From a virus: DNA of 58,336 nt. The notes below the pieces were generated by a model. That model was not told the DNA's origin. It made no database searches and worked only from the letters and a program-made list of their open reading frames with translations. The stretch lies in IMG/VR virus record IMGVR_UViG_3300035388_000018, positions 1-58,336 of that record. One strand, 5' to 3'. The position numbers and the translations under genes were made by a program. Shown here piece by piece: positions 50,293 to 58,154 of the stretch (the stretch's first letter is position 1; the number at the start of each line of letters is the position of its first letter).

Positions 50293-50499
50293 TTAGAATG
50301 TTTCTTTTAAGACCATGCGGGCCAATTTTTGACATTGCCTGGCGTCAAGGCCGTTATCTGCAATGGTTTGCAAAGCGTTCTCCATGGTTCTGTATCTATG
50401 CTCAAGAATCCGTGTCGAGAAGGCTTCCCCCTGGCCAAAAACGACTGGCGGTAATGCGTCCCATGTTTTTATTTTTCGTATTTCAGCTGTTGTAGCCAT
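50293..50499 (-). CDS. Uncharacterised small protein
   Basis: A 68-residue protein; AAAGGA before ATG 50499. Mostly helical (HRYRTMENALQTIADNGLD, QKLARMVLKETF), with IKTWDALPPVVFGQG before it. It lies between the 130-residue gene and the 206-residue gene in the leftward operon. Function unknown. Confidence 0.55.
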   Translation of the reverse strand: MATTAEIRKIKTWDALPPVVFGQGEAFSTRILEHRYRTMENALQTIADNGLDARQCQKLARMVLKETF

Positions 50500-50511
50500 T
50501 CTATTTTTCCT

Positions 50512-50904
50512 TTATAGCCATCGAAAATTTTTAGAATCCGGAATGTCCATGTCAAAGAAGTCCCATAAAAATTCACGCACCCTTTTGACATAGCTGGCGA
50601 AATGTTTTCTATCCATTTCCCGGGTTCTGACAATCGTGAAGACACCAGGTTCGTCCGGATCATACTTGCGGGAACAATAATAAAGTAGCCACTCATGGGC
50701 TTTTAATTCTGAATACCCCGTCCATTCACACAGCCATAACCGGACTATGACTTTCCGGTAGTAAGCATTCAGGCCCATGGATCGTTTTTCCGGTACCGGC
50801 TCTACTGAGATATAATATTGGCCGTTATCCAAGCCGGTAATGAAATCGCGGAACGTTTCTTTGCTCCGCCACCTGGGCTGGTGATCCCAGACAGCAATTG
50901 ACAT
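50512..50904 (-). CDS. Uncharacterised protein, possibly recombination-related
   Basis: A 130-residue protein. I use ATG 50904; a TTG five codons upstream overlaps the HNH gene stop and could instead start by coupling. The C-terminal part, MDRKHFASYVKRVREFLWD followed by MDIPDSKNF, resembles a motif of NinB-like phage proteins (acidic helix then IPD). The centre is RLWLCEWTGYSELKAHEWLL. It lies next to the HNH gene. The NinB link is a weak pattern match. Confidence 0.45.
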   Translation of the reverse strand: MSIAVWDHQPRWRSKETFRDFITGLDNGQYYISVEPVPEKRSMGLNAYYRKVIVRLWLCEWTGYSELKAHEWLLYYCSRKYDPDEPGVFTIVRTREMDRKHFASYVKRVREFLWDFFDMDIPDSKNFRWL

Positions 50905-50915
50905 AAACGGTGTTA

Positions 50916-51230
50916 TCAATTATCGCCCCATTCGCCCACCACGAGCTTGTATTGCTCGACAAGACCATGGCAATACATGCAAAGCGTTACGCAATTCTCC
51001 ATGGTATCCAAGCGCCCATGGCTGCGTTTTTGTTTGTGATGCACGGATAAAACGCTATTCGGAAACGGCATAGGTTCTTTTTTGCTCGGGCAGTCCGGAT
51101 TCCTGCATTCGTAATTGTCACGAGCAAAAACAGCCTCAATAAATGCCGTGTATTCTTTTCCCTTTTTGACCACTTTTTTTTGTTTTGGGACGGCAAAACC
51201 GCCCCAGTCGATAGCCTGTTTACGCTTCAT
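50916..51230 (-). CDS. HNH endonuclease-like protein
   Basis: A 104-residue protein; it overlaps the preceding gene by 11 bases. The N-terminal 30 residues are basic (KQKKVVKKGKEY). FARDNYECRNPDC gives a zinc pair, LSVHHKQKRSHGRLDTMENC holds the HH and N of the beta-beta-alpha-metal fold, and VTLCMYCHGLVE the second pair and last H. It is small, like the HNH proteins that nick DNA for packaging or replication. It is not inside another gene, so a homing role is less likely. The DNA target is unknown. Confidence 0.75.
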   Translation of the reverse strand: MKRKQAIDWGGFAVPKQKKVVKKGKEYTAFIEAVFARDNYECRNPDCPSKKEPMPFPNSVLSVHHKQKRSHGRLDTMENCVTLCMYCHGLVEQYKLVVGEWGDN

Positions 51231-51414
51231 CGGTTATGGCCTGTATGTGGAAGATCGCACCGGAAAGCACCTGGCGAAATTCGGTGGGGATGTTTTTATT
51301 AAGGCAATCACTGATCGTTTCAGCCGAAAGGCCGGCTTTGATTTTTTCAGTCATTTGCAAAATGGCGCCCGGTGCCTGTTCTTTTACGAATTCAAAACAT
51401 TCATGGTTGGTCAT
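51220..51414 (-). CDS. Uncharacterised small helical protein
   Basis: A 64-residue protein with ATG 51414 sharing one base with the stop of the gene before it. Helical (CFEFVKEQAPGAILQMTEKI, AETISDCLNKNIPTEF). The HNH gene begins inside its last codons. Function unknown; likely translated by coupling. Confidence 0.5.
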   Translation of the reverse strand: MTNHECFEFVKEQAPGAILQMTEKIKAGLSAETISDCLNKNIPTEFRQVLSGAIFHIQAITDEA

Positions 51415-51737
51415 TATTCGCTTTCCCTTTTCCTTGCGGTGGTTCTGGGTTCCGGTGTGATAATAATTTGCCCGTTTCTAAAATCAATCCATAGGTCGTT
51501 GTAGCAGGCCCGGATATTCGGTCCGTCTCCTGTAATGACAGGTGGTATGCAGGGCCGCTGGAAGACCTGAACGGGTAGTTGTTTTTTGGGCGGGACATCC
51601 GGGGCAACTTCTATTTCAATTTCATAACCTGCGTCTTGTAGCTCTTTGTATCGTTGGTTGAGATCATCTGTGCCTTCAGCTATCCAAGTAACGTATCGGA
51701 GTACCGGATGATTGCCTTTGATTAAAAATCTTTGCAT
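51414..51737 (-). CDS. Uncharacterised small protein
   Basis: A 107-residue protein; AAAGGA about 11 bases before ATG 51737. It has a short N-terminal beta part (RFLIKGNHPVLRYVTWIAEG), a helix (DDLNQRYKELQDAGYEIEI) and a Pro-rich C-terminus (APDVPPKKQLPVQVF). It is the first small gene after the SbcC gene; a strong hairpin (51767-51805) precedes it. Function unknown. Confidence 0.55.
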   Translation of the reverse strand: MQRFLIKGNHPVLRYVTWIAEGTDDLNQRYKELQDAGYEIEIEVAPDVPPKKQLPVQVFQRPCIPPVITGDGPNIRACYNDLWIDFRNGQIIITPEPRTTARKRESE

Positions 51738-51766
51738 ATCACTTTAATCCTTTATCTCTTTTTTTC

Positions 51767-51805
51767 TTTCCGGCGCCCGGACACAGCACGGCCCGGGCCC
51801 GGAAA
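51767..51805 (-). other. Long GC-rich hairpin between SbcC and the next gene
   Basis: TTTCCGGcGCCCGG (51767-51780) and CCGGGCCCGGAAA (51793-51805) pair over 13 positions with one bulge around 12 bases. It lies 4 bases beyond the SbcC stop and before the next ribosome binding site. No leftward T-run. Confidence 0.5.
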
Positions 51806-51809
51806 GCGG

Positions 51810-54755
51810 TTAATATTCTACGCCATGGCCGGTGAACTCGATCACACGATCGGCCATGGCCACGCACACAGGTTTGTGAGATATAAAAAAATTGGTTTTA
51901 AAGCCGCCCTGGATCATGAACTGTCGGTAAAGAGAAATAAAATCCTGTGCGCTGTGTTCATCAAGCGCCCCGTCCTCTTCATCAAGCATGCAGGAATTAA
52001 AAGCACGCCCGCTCTTTTCCTTGCTGACCATAGTCAGTGCCAAGCGTGCAGCTTTATGTAGCCATACCTGTTCACCGCCGGAAAAAAGATCAAGCAAAAC
52101 TTCTTCCCCGTCCTCAAGGGTCACAACAAAATCAAGGACTTCCTTACCGGTGTCATCCAGGGTGGCGACCTTTAGCGTGTTTCCCGGGCCAAAAGTGGAA
52201 AGTAACAGGTTGTTGGCATAATTGGATATAGAAGGGGCAACGGCGGCAAGCTCAAGGGCCTGCAAGCCTGTTTTAGAGCAACCGTTCCTAGCGTATGTCC
52301 ACTGTGCTGCTTCGGTTAAAAGGACGCCTCGTTTTTCCACCAGGGCATCAAGCTTGGCCTGTTGTGACTCTTTCCGATCAAACTCTTTTTTCAGTTGCAC
52401 CAACTCTGTGCGTTTTTCTGTGGTTTGTCGTGAAGCTTGCTCCATTGCTTGCTCAAGGCCTGCGATATCGGCCTGCAATGTTGTAATTTCGCTGTAGGCC
52501 TTATGTTGTTCTGTCGCAGTGGTGAGCAGGGCGGCGTTTTTAACGGAAAGCTCTTTAAGTTCGGCTTCCAGGACGGCTTCGCACACACTGTGATCATTTT
52601 CTATGTCATCAATATTGACTTGGATACCGGCTTTTAAATTTTCGATAAAAGTAACGGCCTGTTTTGCACTTGCCAGGTCACCGGCCTTAGCGGCCATGGT
52701 TTGAGCTGTTTCAAGTTCGGCGAGCATCTTTTTAATGGACAATGCAAGGCTGTTAATTTTGGCACTGATGGCTTTTTGCTTCCCGGCCAATTCTGTTTCA
52801 GCCGCCATATTTTGTGCTAATGCACTTAAAATTGTATCGGTTTCGGTGTACCCGGCATCCTTAATTAATTCAGAACGGTTTTTTGTCAGGATGGAAAGCC
52901 GTTCTTTTGTTGCTATGATTTCACCTGATTTTTCGGCCATAGCCTGAGTTGCTTCAAGCGATAGCTGGAGTTCAGCGACGGCCATGTTGGCCTGTTCACA
53001 CGCCCGTGTGATGTCGCGGTGCTTTTTAGCCAGTTGACGGCCTAAATCGTGACTTCCGTCAATTTTGCCGTCATAACTGGTCAAGACATTGTTTCTTTCG
53101 AAGCTAAGGCTTTCTAATTCGGTAACGAGGGCATGTTTTTTATTTAAAAAGACCTCACTTTTATGTCTTAAAACTTCCTTTTCCTGCGCTATCGTGGCGA
53201 TTCGTGATTGCCGCCGATCTTCAAGGCCGGGTATCAAGGCTTTTGCCTTTACGGCATTGATAATGAATTTACAAGTTGTGCTGGTACATAATGGGTCGCG
53301 TTCTTCCAGTGCATCGGCTTGCTGGTTGACATATGTCAACTCCTGATTGACAGATGTTAATTCGGCGTCAGAATCAAGGAGTGAAAGCTCAAAATTAAGA
53401 TCATTCAGGTTGTGGTCAGCTTGTGCATGCTTTGTTTCGGCGGCGGTGATGCGGGCGGCAACTTCCGATATAGCCTGAGCCCTGTCTGATACGATCTGTA
53501 GATGATTTTGGTTATGTTCGTTTAATTGTGCGTTGATGTCTGATATTTGTTTTTCCGTTACGGTCTTTTTCTCTCGGGCGTCCAGAAGCGTGGCGTTTAA
53601 TTCGGAGATGCGTTCTTTTGCCTGTTTTACAAGCCCCTCGGTTTTTAACAACTCTTCGCACTGAGTAATATCGTTATCTATCTCCCCCCCCCTGGCCCTC
53701 AATTTGGTTGATACTTGATTGGCAATAGTCAAGGACCCTGTTGTTAGCGTGAGTTGATTCTGAAGCCGCTCCTTGTCTTCACGGGCTGTTTTAAGATCGG
53801 TATCAATCACTATCATCCTGTTCTGTGCCCGATGTATGTCAGGTTCGGCGGCGATTATTTCAGATTGTTGCGTTAATTCCCGGTCGGCATCTTCAAGCTT
53901 GAGTCTAAAAGTAGATAATTTAATGCCGCGGTCTTCCCTTGCTTTTGCCTTGGCTTTCCGGATCGTTTCAATCTGTTCTGCGATTGTATTGAGCTTTTGG
54001 TTTGTGAGCTCACTGTCTTTTGCAATTTCCTGCTGGCCCTGCAGCGCCTCTTTTTTTTTAGTCAACCATGCCCATGTGGATTTATATTTTCTGGATAGAT
54101 CCGCTATTTGTGTGCCTGCGTTTTCAAGCGTTTCCCGTGTGACAAGACAATCATCGATTGACCTTTGTAATGCCTCGATCTTGACGACCAAAGTTGACAG
54201 GGCGGATTCAACCATGCTTACACATTTGCCGGATGTTTTTTCATGGGCCTGAAGCCGCCACAATCCAAGAAATTCGGCCATGAGATCCCTGAGCTTCCCG
54301 GTTCTAATCTCCGACATTTTCTTAGTATTCTGAGCGCAAAAAACGGAGTTAAAAAATAACGCTTCAGATCCCATTATTTCGGTGATGGCCTTTTTGTATG
54401 CCCCGAATTTACCGTCGACAACAGATGATGTACTGTGGTTCTCGTACAAAAAGGCCTCACCACGGCCGGAGTTCGAATCTATAAAGATTTTTGACTGATA
54501 ATGAGTTCCGCCCATCCTGAACCCCAGATCACGAAAAGAATCTTTTAAGTAAAAATGGTGATGCAATGCCCCTTTGCGTGATGGCAGGCTTAAAAAAGGG
54601 TGCATATTGTCAAGCACGGTCGTTTTCCCGGTTCCGCAAGGGCCGGAAAAGGCCACCAGCCCGGTCATTCCTTTGAAATCAATTGTCACTTCATCAAGGC
54701 CCATGCCCCGCTGAATGCCTTTTGCGCCTCTGATTGTTACTTTTTCAATGTCCAT
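51810..54755 (-). CDS. sbcC: SbcC/Rad50-like ATPase
   Basis: A 981-residue ABC-class ATPase; AAGGA before ATG 54755. Walker A GPCGTGKTT is at residues 38-46, an ABC signature SGGEQVWLH at about 890, and the Walker B region SCMLDEEDGALDE at about 922. The middle 600 residues are antiparallel coiled coil. The hook, near residue 490, reads DPLCTSTTCKF, C-x4-C, not the usual C-x2-C zinc hook. With the SbcD-like nuclease next to it, it processes hairpins and protein-bound or double-strand ends during phage replication and recombination. The N-terminal half is better conserved than the hook. Confidence 0.85.
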   Translation of the reverse strand: MDIEKVTIRGAKGIQRGMGLDEVTIDFKGMTGLVAFSGPCGTGKTTVLDNMHPFLSLPSRKGALHHHFYLKDSFRDLGFRMGGTHYQSKIFIDSNSGRGEAFLYENHSTSSVVDGKFGAYKKAITEIMGSEALFFNSVFCAQNTKKMSEIRTGKLRDLMAEFLGLWRLQAHEKTSGKCVSMVESALSTLVVKIEALQRSIDDCLVTRETLENAGTQIADLSRKYKSTWAWLTKKKEALQGQQEIAKDSELTNQKLNTIAEQIETIRKAKAKAREDRGIKLSTFRLKLEDADRELTQQSEIIAAEPDIHRAQNRMIVIDTDLKTAREDKERLQNQLTLTTGSLTIANQVSTKLRARGGEIDNDITQCEELLKTEGLVKQAKERISELNATLLDAREKKTVTEKQISDINAQLNEHNQNHLQIVSDRAQAISEVAARITAAETKHAQADHNLNDLNFELSLLDSDAELTSVNQELTYVNQQADALEERDPLCTSTTCKFIINAVKAKALIPGLEDRRQSRIATIAQEKEVLRHKSEVFLNKKHALVTELESLSFERNNVLTSYDGKIDGSHDLGRQLAKKHRDITRACEQANMAVAELQLSLEATQAMAEKSGEIIATKERLSILTKNRSELIKDAGYTETDTILSALAQNMAAETELAGKQKAISAKINSLALSIKKMLAELETAQTMAAKAGDLASAKQAVTFIENLKAGIQVNIDDIENDHSVCEAVLEAELKELSVKNAALLTTATEQHKAYSEITTLQADIAGLEQAMEQASRQTTEKRTELVQLKKEFDRKESQQAKLDALVEKRGVLLTEAAQWTYARNGCSKTGLQALELAAVAPSISNYANNLLLSTFGPGNTLKVATLDDTGKEVLDFVVTLEDGEEVLLDLFSGGEQVWLHKAARLALTMVSKEKSGRAFNSCMLDEEDGALDEHSAQDFISLYRQFMIQGGFKTNFFISHKPVCVAMADRVIEFTGHGVEY

Positions 54756-54769
54756 GTTTGTTCCTTTCC

Positions 54770-56008
54770 TTATGCTGCTTTTGAGAGTGTAATGACCGCT
54801 TCGATCTCAACGATATGTTTGATTTTGGCGTCCAGGGCGTCAAGAATTGCCCCGGGTTCCTGGGTTTCCAGCTGATCAATTTTATCAAGGATTTCATTGT
54901 TGAGGGGTTGCCCCTTGATTTCAGCCATTTCCCGGAATTTATCCGTCAATCGCTCCAGACGCATCAACCGTTCACATCGGATATTTTCACGGGGGATCCG
55001 GGCAAGGCGGATATCGACACTTTTGGCACCCTGCGCTTCCAAAAGGCGTTTTAATTCGGCTTGATTAATGGTCTTGACTTCATCGGTGTAAACTTTGATC
55101 TGATACCGGACGATGGCTTCAATCATATTCTGATCGGTAACGGCCAGGGCCTCGACGGTGATATCTTTCTCGGTTGTCAGGTCGGCACCCATGACAACCA
55201 GATTGCGGGTGGGGATGTATGTTGGGGTTGTTTTGAGATAACCCGTTTCAACTTCATGGATAAAAAAGCCCTTTGGCTCAAGTTCCCCATAATCTTTTCT
55301 ATAGGAACTGCCCGGGAAATAAATATTTTTCCCGATCTGTTGCATCATATGGATATGGCCAAGGCAAACCACATCAGCATTTGCAAGGGAAATTTGATCC
55401 TGTGTGACTTCGATATCCTTGCCGGTTAAAATCTGATTCTCGGAGACATGAGCACCGTAAACGTTCCAGTGCCCGGTAAGAACGTGTGGGCAATCATAAT
55501 CAGCGGCACCGGCACCAAACCCCATGAAAACTTGTGCCATGGCCTCGGATATTTCGGCGTCTGTAATTTCGATAGAGTTTGATGTGGATTGAAAATGTTT
55601 CTTTGTCGGGGCCGGGAATTGAGAAATAACGGCCATTGGTGTGGAAAGCGGGCGGATATTCGTTAATCCGGCTTCCGTTAAAAATATTTGCTCTGGGACT
55701 TCTGACACCCATATCCGGGACGGATTGATGTGTTTAAAAAGCAATGGCGCCATGCCGTCATGGGTGGGCGTTCCGATGGGGATAACAACCGGGGCAATGG
55801 TGGATAGGTGGGAGACAATATCAAACAGCAACCGGGCGGATCGGCTTTTCATCCTGATTTCCTGGCTGTCGCTCAGGTCCCCGGCAATAACAATCAGGTC
55901 GGGTGCTTCGGCCTCGGCCTGATCAACTATAAAATTCAGGCATTTTTCACATTCGTCATAATCGATGTCGCGGACGTGAAAATCTGCGGTGTGAAAAACT
56001 CTTAACAT
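54770..56008 (-). CDS. sbcD: SbcD/Mre11-like nuclease
   Basis: A 412-residue metallophosphoesterase. I start at ATG 56008, preceded by AAAGGA; an in-frame start 31 codons upstream lies in the hairpin and the end of the upstream gene. Metal-binding motifs appear in order: HTADFHV, AGDLSDS, PIGTPTHDG (in place of the GNHD motif), LTGHWN and LGHIHMM. The C-terminal 100 residues should bind the SbcC coiled coil. It degrades ends and opens hairpins as a complex with SbcC. Confidence 0.85.
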   Translation of the reverse strand: MLRVFHTADFHVRDIDYDECEKCLNFIVDQAEAEAPDLIVIAGDLSDSQEIRMKSRSARLLFDIVSHLSTIAPVVIPIGTPTHDGMAPLLFKHINPSRIWVSEVPEQIFLTEAGLTNIRPLSTPMAVISQFPAPTKKHFQSTSNSIEITDAEISEAMAQVFMGFGAGAADYDCPHVLTGHWNVYGAHVSENQILTGKDIEVTQDQISLANADVVCLGHIHMMQQIGKNIYFPGSSYRKDYGELEPKGFFIHEVETGYLKTTPTYIPTRNLVVMGADLTTEKDITVEALAVTDQNMIEAIVRYQIKVYTDEVKTINQAELKRLLEAQGAKSVDIRLARIPRENIRCERLMRLERLTDKFREMAEIKGQPLNNEILDKIDQLETQEPGAILDALDAKIKHIVEIEAVITLSKAA

Positions 56009-56024
56009 GCTTTTTTCCTTTCCC

Positions 56025-56045
56025 GGGCAGGTTCGGGGCCTGCCC
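56025..56045 (-). other. Hairpin before the SbcD gene
   Basis: GGGCAGG 56025-56031 pairs with CCTGCCC 56039-56045 around 7 bases, just upstream of the AAAGGA site of the SbcD gene and after the stop of the 337-residue gene. Same placement as the other leader hairpins. Confidence 0.5.
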
Positions 56046-56057
56046 AGTGTGTTTGGT

Positions 56058-57071
56058 TTATGCTGCTTTCTGAATTGCGGGACGGTCAAGAAGGGCTTCA
56101 AGAAACTTCAACCGGTTATTGTCGCTCAGCTCATCAATCTTGAAGGCCGCATTCCCCATATCGTATTTGGTTTTTTTGACCCATCCGTTTAGGGTTTCGA
56201 TCTGGTTTTCCGTATCCATGGCCTTGAAATCGGCCACGGTCGCTTCACGCTCGTTTGGCGGGCCGTCAGCTTCGGGCGGTGGCGTTGGTGTTGTGGGTGG
56301 CGCCGGTGTGGGGTTCGTTGCGGGCGCTGTCTTTGTTGCGGGTGTGTCCGGTGAACTGTCACTTGTTGGCATGACCTCTTTATATGTGGGTGTCGCCGGC
56401 TTTCCAAACAACCGTGTGCTTGCGCCCAATTGAGCCTTGAGTGCCAAGTCCTTTACGGCCGGGTCTTTAAAGTCAACCTGTAGCCGGTACCAGACAACGA
56501 CAAACGGGTATTTAAGTTCGGCGGCTGTAAAGTCATTCGGGACATTTAATATTTTCCTGATGGCCCTATTACGGGCCTCAGTTTCAGCAAGCCCCAACAT
56601 GTGGCTTCGTTTTTGCCGGAAAGCATTGTCCACGGCACTCTCAATGTATGGGGCTTTCTGTCTTGGGTCTGAAAAGTTTCTTTTATCCGCTTTTTTGGAA
56701 TGTTCGGCGTACAGGTCATCTTTTATGATGATCATATCAATATCCCCGTGCCCGAATACTGAATGGATTGTTCCGTCAACCCGTTTTCGCCATGCGACGG
56801 CTTCAAAAAGGATATACTCACCACGGATATGTTCTCTAACTCCTGATGTTATCGGGTCCCAACCGATATGGGCTTCGTTTGCCAGTTTTTCTAAAGCAAA
56901 GCCGGTTAATCTGAGGTTGCCGGTTGCCGGGTATATATCTTTGCCGGATGGGTTGGGATCTAAAAGGACTGTCTGAAATACTGCATCATATCCCTGTGCC
57001 GGTGAGTTGTAATTCACATCAACGGCCAATAAATTGACCGTTTGGCCTGTTTCTGGGTGTTTACATATCAT
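56058..57071 (-). CDS. Putative ssDNA annealing/recombination-associated protein
   Basis: A 337-residue protein with AGGGGG five bases before ATG 57071. Residues about 60-210 contain FALEKLANEAHIGWDP, FGHGDIDMIIIKDDLY and AETEARNRAIRKILN followed by AAELKYPFVVVWY; the A-E-T-x-A-x-x-R-A-I-R pattern resembles single-strand annealing or RecT-Erf-like proteins. A Pro/Thr-rich linker (about 225-285) and a small helical C-terminal domain follow. Placed directly upstream of SbcD and SbcC, it may anneal strands produced by them. The family call is tentative. Confidence 0.45.
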   Translation of the reverse strand: MICKHPETGQTVNLLAVDVNYNSPAQGYDAVFQTVLLDPNPSGKDIYPATGNLRLTGFALEKLANEAHIGWDPITSGVREHIRGEYILFEAVAWRKRVDGTIHSVFGHGDIDMIIIKDDLYAEHSKKADKRNFSDPRQKAPYIESAVDNAFRQKRSHMLGLAETEARNRAIRKILNVPNDFTAAELKYPFVVVWYRLQVDFKDPAVKDLALKAQLGASTRLFGKPATPTYKEVMPTSDSSPDTPATKTAPATNPTPAPPTTPTPPPEADGPPNEREATVADFKAMDTENQIETLNGWVKKTKYDMGNAAFKIDELSDNNRLKFLEALLDRPAIQKAA

Positions 57072-57083
57072 CGCATCCCCCTC

Positions 57084-57308
57084 TTAATATGCCGGTTCCC
57101 CGGTGATGCTGGTTTGATTTGCGGCCATGGCCTCGGACAGAATCCGGGCGCCTTCACTTACCTCAACCTTTACGCCAGTGCGGGCCGGACAAACGGTAAC
57201 CGCTTCGAATTCATCCTGTCCGGTATGAGGTTTGAATGTGATTGCCTCAATCTCTGAATCCGGGATTGAGAGGCTTTCGCCGTTGCTCCATTTCACAATT
57301 ACGTCCAT
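57084..57308 (-). CDS. Small uncharacterised protein
   Basis: A 74-residue protein. I chose ATG 57308, preceded by AAAGGAG, over an earlier in-frame start that overlaps its neighbour. It is beta-rich (MDVIVKWSNGESLSIPD, EIEAITFKPHTGQDEFEAV) and ends with a short helix. Its first 20 codons overlap the end of the Cys-rich gene in another frame. Function unknown. Confidence 0.5.
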   Translation of the reverse strand: MDVIVKWSNGESLSIPDSEIEAITFKPHTGQDEFEAVTVCPARTGVKVEVSEGARILSEAMAANQTSITGEPAY

Positions 57309-57474
57309 TGTTTTTCTCCTTTGGTTGAAATTTTGTGCAAAATCGTTCCCCCGGGTATGTTTCGCCCGGCGGGAACCGTTTCTCGTGGAAGCCGCAATAT
57401 GCAAGACTCCCCGGGTCCGGTCGCTCCCGGAATTTGAAATCAGCGCAATGTGCGCAGATCTGCTCTACAGACAT
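57247..57474 (-). CDS. Small cysteine-rich protein
   Basis: A 75-residue protein starting at ATG 57474 inside the last codons of the 46-residue gene (ATGTCTGTAG), so probably translated by coupling; there is no good binding site of its own. Four cysteines lie in a metal-binding style layout: ICAHCADF, LAYCGFH and RFCTKFQ. The last 20 residues are basic. It could be a zinc-binding regulator. An earlier in-frame GTG at 57540 also exists. Confidence 0.5.
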   Translation of the reverse strand: MSVEQICAHCADFKFRERPDPGSLAYCGFHEKRFPPGETYPGERFCTKFQPKEKNNGRNCEMEQRRKPLNPGFRD

Positions 57475-57605
57475 AAGAAAATCACCAGGCAGGGGAAGGC
57501 GATGGTAAATAAAATGATCCCTTGGGCGATCATGTTGCACGTTTCTTTGTCAAGCAGGCGTGATAATCGTGGGATTGATTCGAAAAGTTCTAATATTTTT
57601 ACCAT
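57465..57605 (-). CDS. 46-residue membrane peptide
   Basis: Found on the leftward strand, ATG 57605 to TAG 57465-57467, with AGGGGG five to six bases before the start. The N-terminal half is amphipathic (ILELFESIPRLSRLLDKE); the last 22 residues are hydrophobic (MIAQGIILFTIAFPCLVIF), a single membrane span with Cys near the end. It is the first gene after the promoter at 57706-57735. A role in membrane signalling, antiholin action or superinfection immunity is possible, but only the topology is visible. Confidence 0.55.
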   Translation of the reverse strand: MVKILELFESIPRLSRLLDKETCNMIAQGIILFTIAFPCLVIFLCL

Positions 57606-57705
57606 TTTGTCCCCCTTTTGTGATTGTATCGCTCTTTATCCGGTTCGAGCCGTTTACCAATCAAGGTGTGTGGCGCCGGGCCGGTTTATGTTTGAGCTTG
57701 GGGGG

Positions 57706-57758
57706 ATAGTACACAAAAACTTTTGTATATGTCAAGTTATTTTATGAAACTTTTGTAT
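57706..57758 (-). promoter_or_regulatory. Strong leftward promoter with two 12-bp direct repeats
   Basis: TTGACA (complement of 57730-57735), 18 bases, TACTAT (complement of 57706-57711). AAACTTTTGTAT occurs at 57717-57728, inside the promoter, and at 57747-57758, just upstream, exactly 30 bp apart; the inner copy is palindromic (ACAAAA-AC-TTTTGT). This operator differs from the GCCAAGTTTT type, so a different regulator is likely. It drives the operon from 57605 leftward to SbcC and beyond. Confidence 0.65.
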
Positions 57759-57763
57759 TACAG

Positions 57764-57802
57764 AAAACAAAAAAACCCGATCCGATAAAATCGGGTCGGG
57801 TT
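57764..57802 (-). terminator. Intrinsic leftward terminator
   Basis: A 13-bp stem with a 3-base loop (57774-57786 with 57790-57802; one G-U) followed, on the leftward strand, by seven T residues and more T beyond. It stops transcription from the gene at 57936-58154 before the promoter at 57706. Confidence 0.8.
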
Positions 57803-57935
57803 TGGAAGAACTATGTACTATATATTATTTTTTATAAAAAATCGTAGTCGTTTTATTGATTCCAGGGGGAAATTATCTCGTCATCAATACCTTGTAATTT
57901 GTTACAACAATTTTTAATTATGCTTCCGATAAAGC

Positions 57936-58154
57936 CTATTTTCCTGTGGCGGAATTTATCTTTTTATAAACTGGCCTTTTTGCGAGGTAGAACGGAAACC
58001 CAATAATCCATATCAGTAGACAGGCAAAGAACCACCCATACGCGCCCAAGTTGCCCATGCCGTCGATCTGGCCTTTTTTGACGCCGATTGTTTTAGCATC
58101 AATTAACACCCATATTGATGTCCCTATAATAATAATCCAAACCAAGTTTTCCAC
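57936..58154 (-). CDS. Small two-span membrane protein
   Basis: A 72-residue protein. GTG 58154 lies four bases after AAGGAGG; an in-frame start 17 codons earlier has no binding site. Two hydrophobic spans: ENLVWIIIIGTSIWVLIDA (about 2-20) and YGWFFACLLIWIIGFPFYL (about 36-54), with KGQIDGMGNLG between and a basic tail. Similar W-V-x-x-D-A-x-x-I-G, K-G-Q and G-W-F proteins occur in bacterial chromosomes and plasmids, function unknown. A strong terminator follows, so it is its own unit, likely a cargo or lysogenic-conversion gene. Confidence 0.6.
   Translation of the reverse strand: MENLVWIIIIGTSIWVLIDAKTIGVKKGQIDGMGNLGAYGWFFACLLIWIIGFPFYLAKRPVYKKINSATGK

Noticed and set aside
50905-50919. 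TTG start five codons upstream for the 130-residue gene
   Set aside because: Rare codon without a clear binding site; kept only as an alternative coupled start.
50916-51230. HNH gene as a homing endonuclease
   Set aside because: It lies in frame-coupled order with its neighbours and interrupts nothing; a processing or packaging role fits better.
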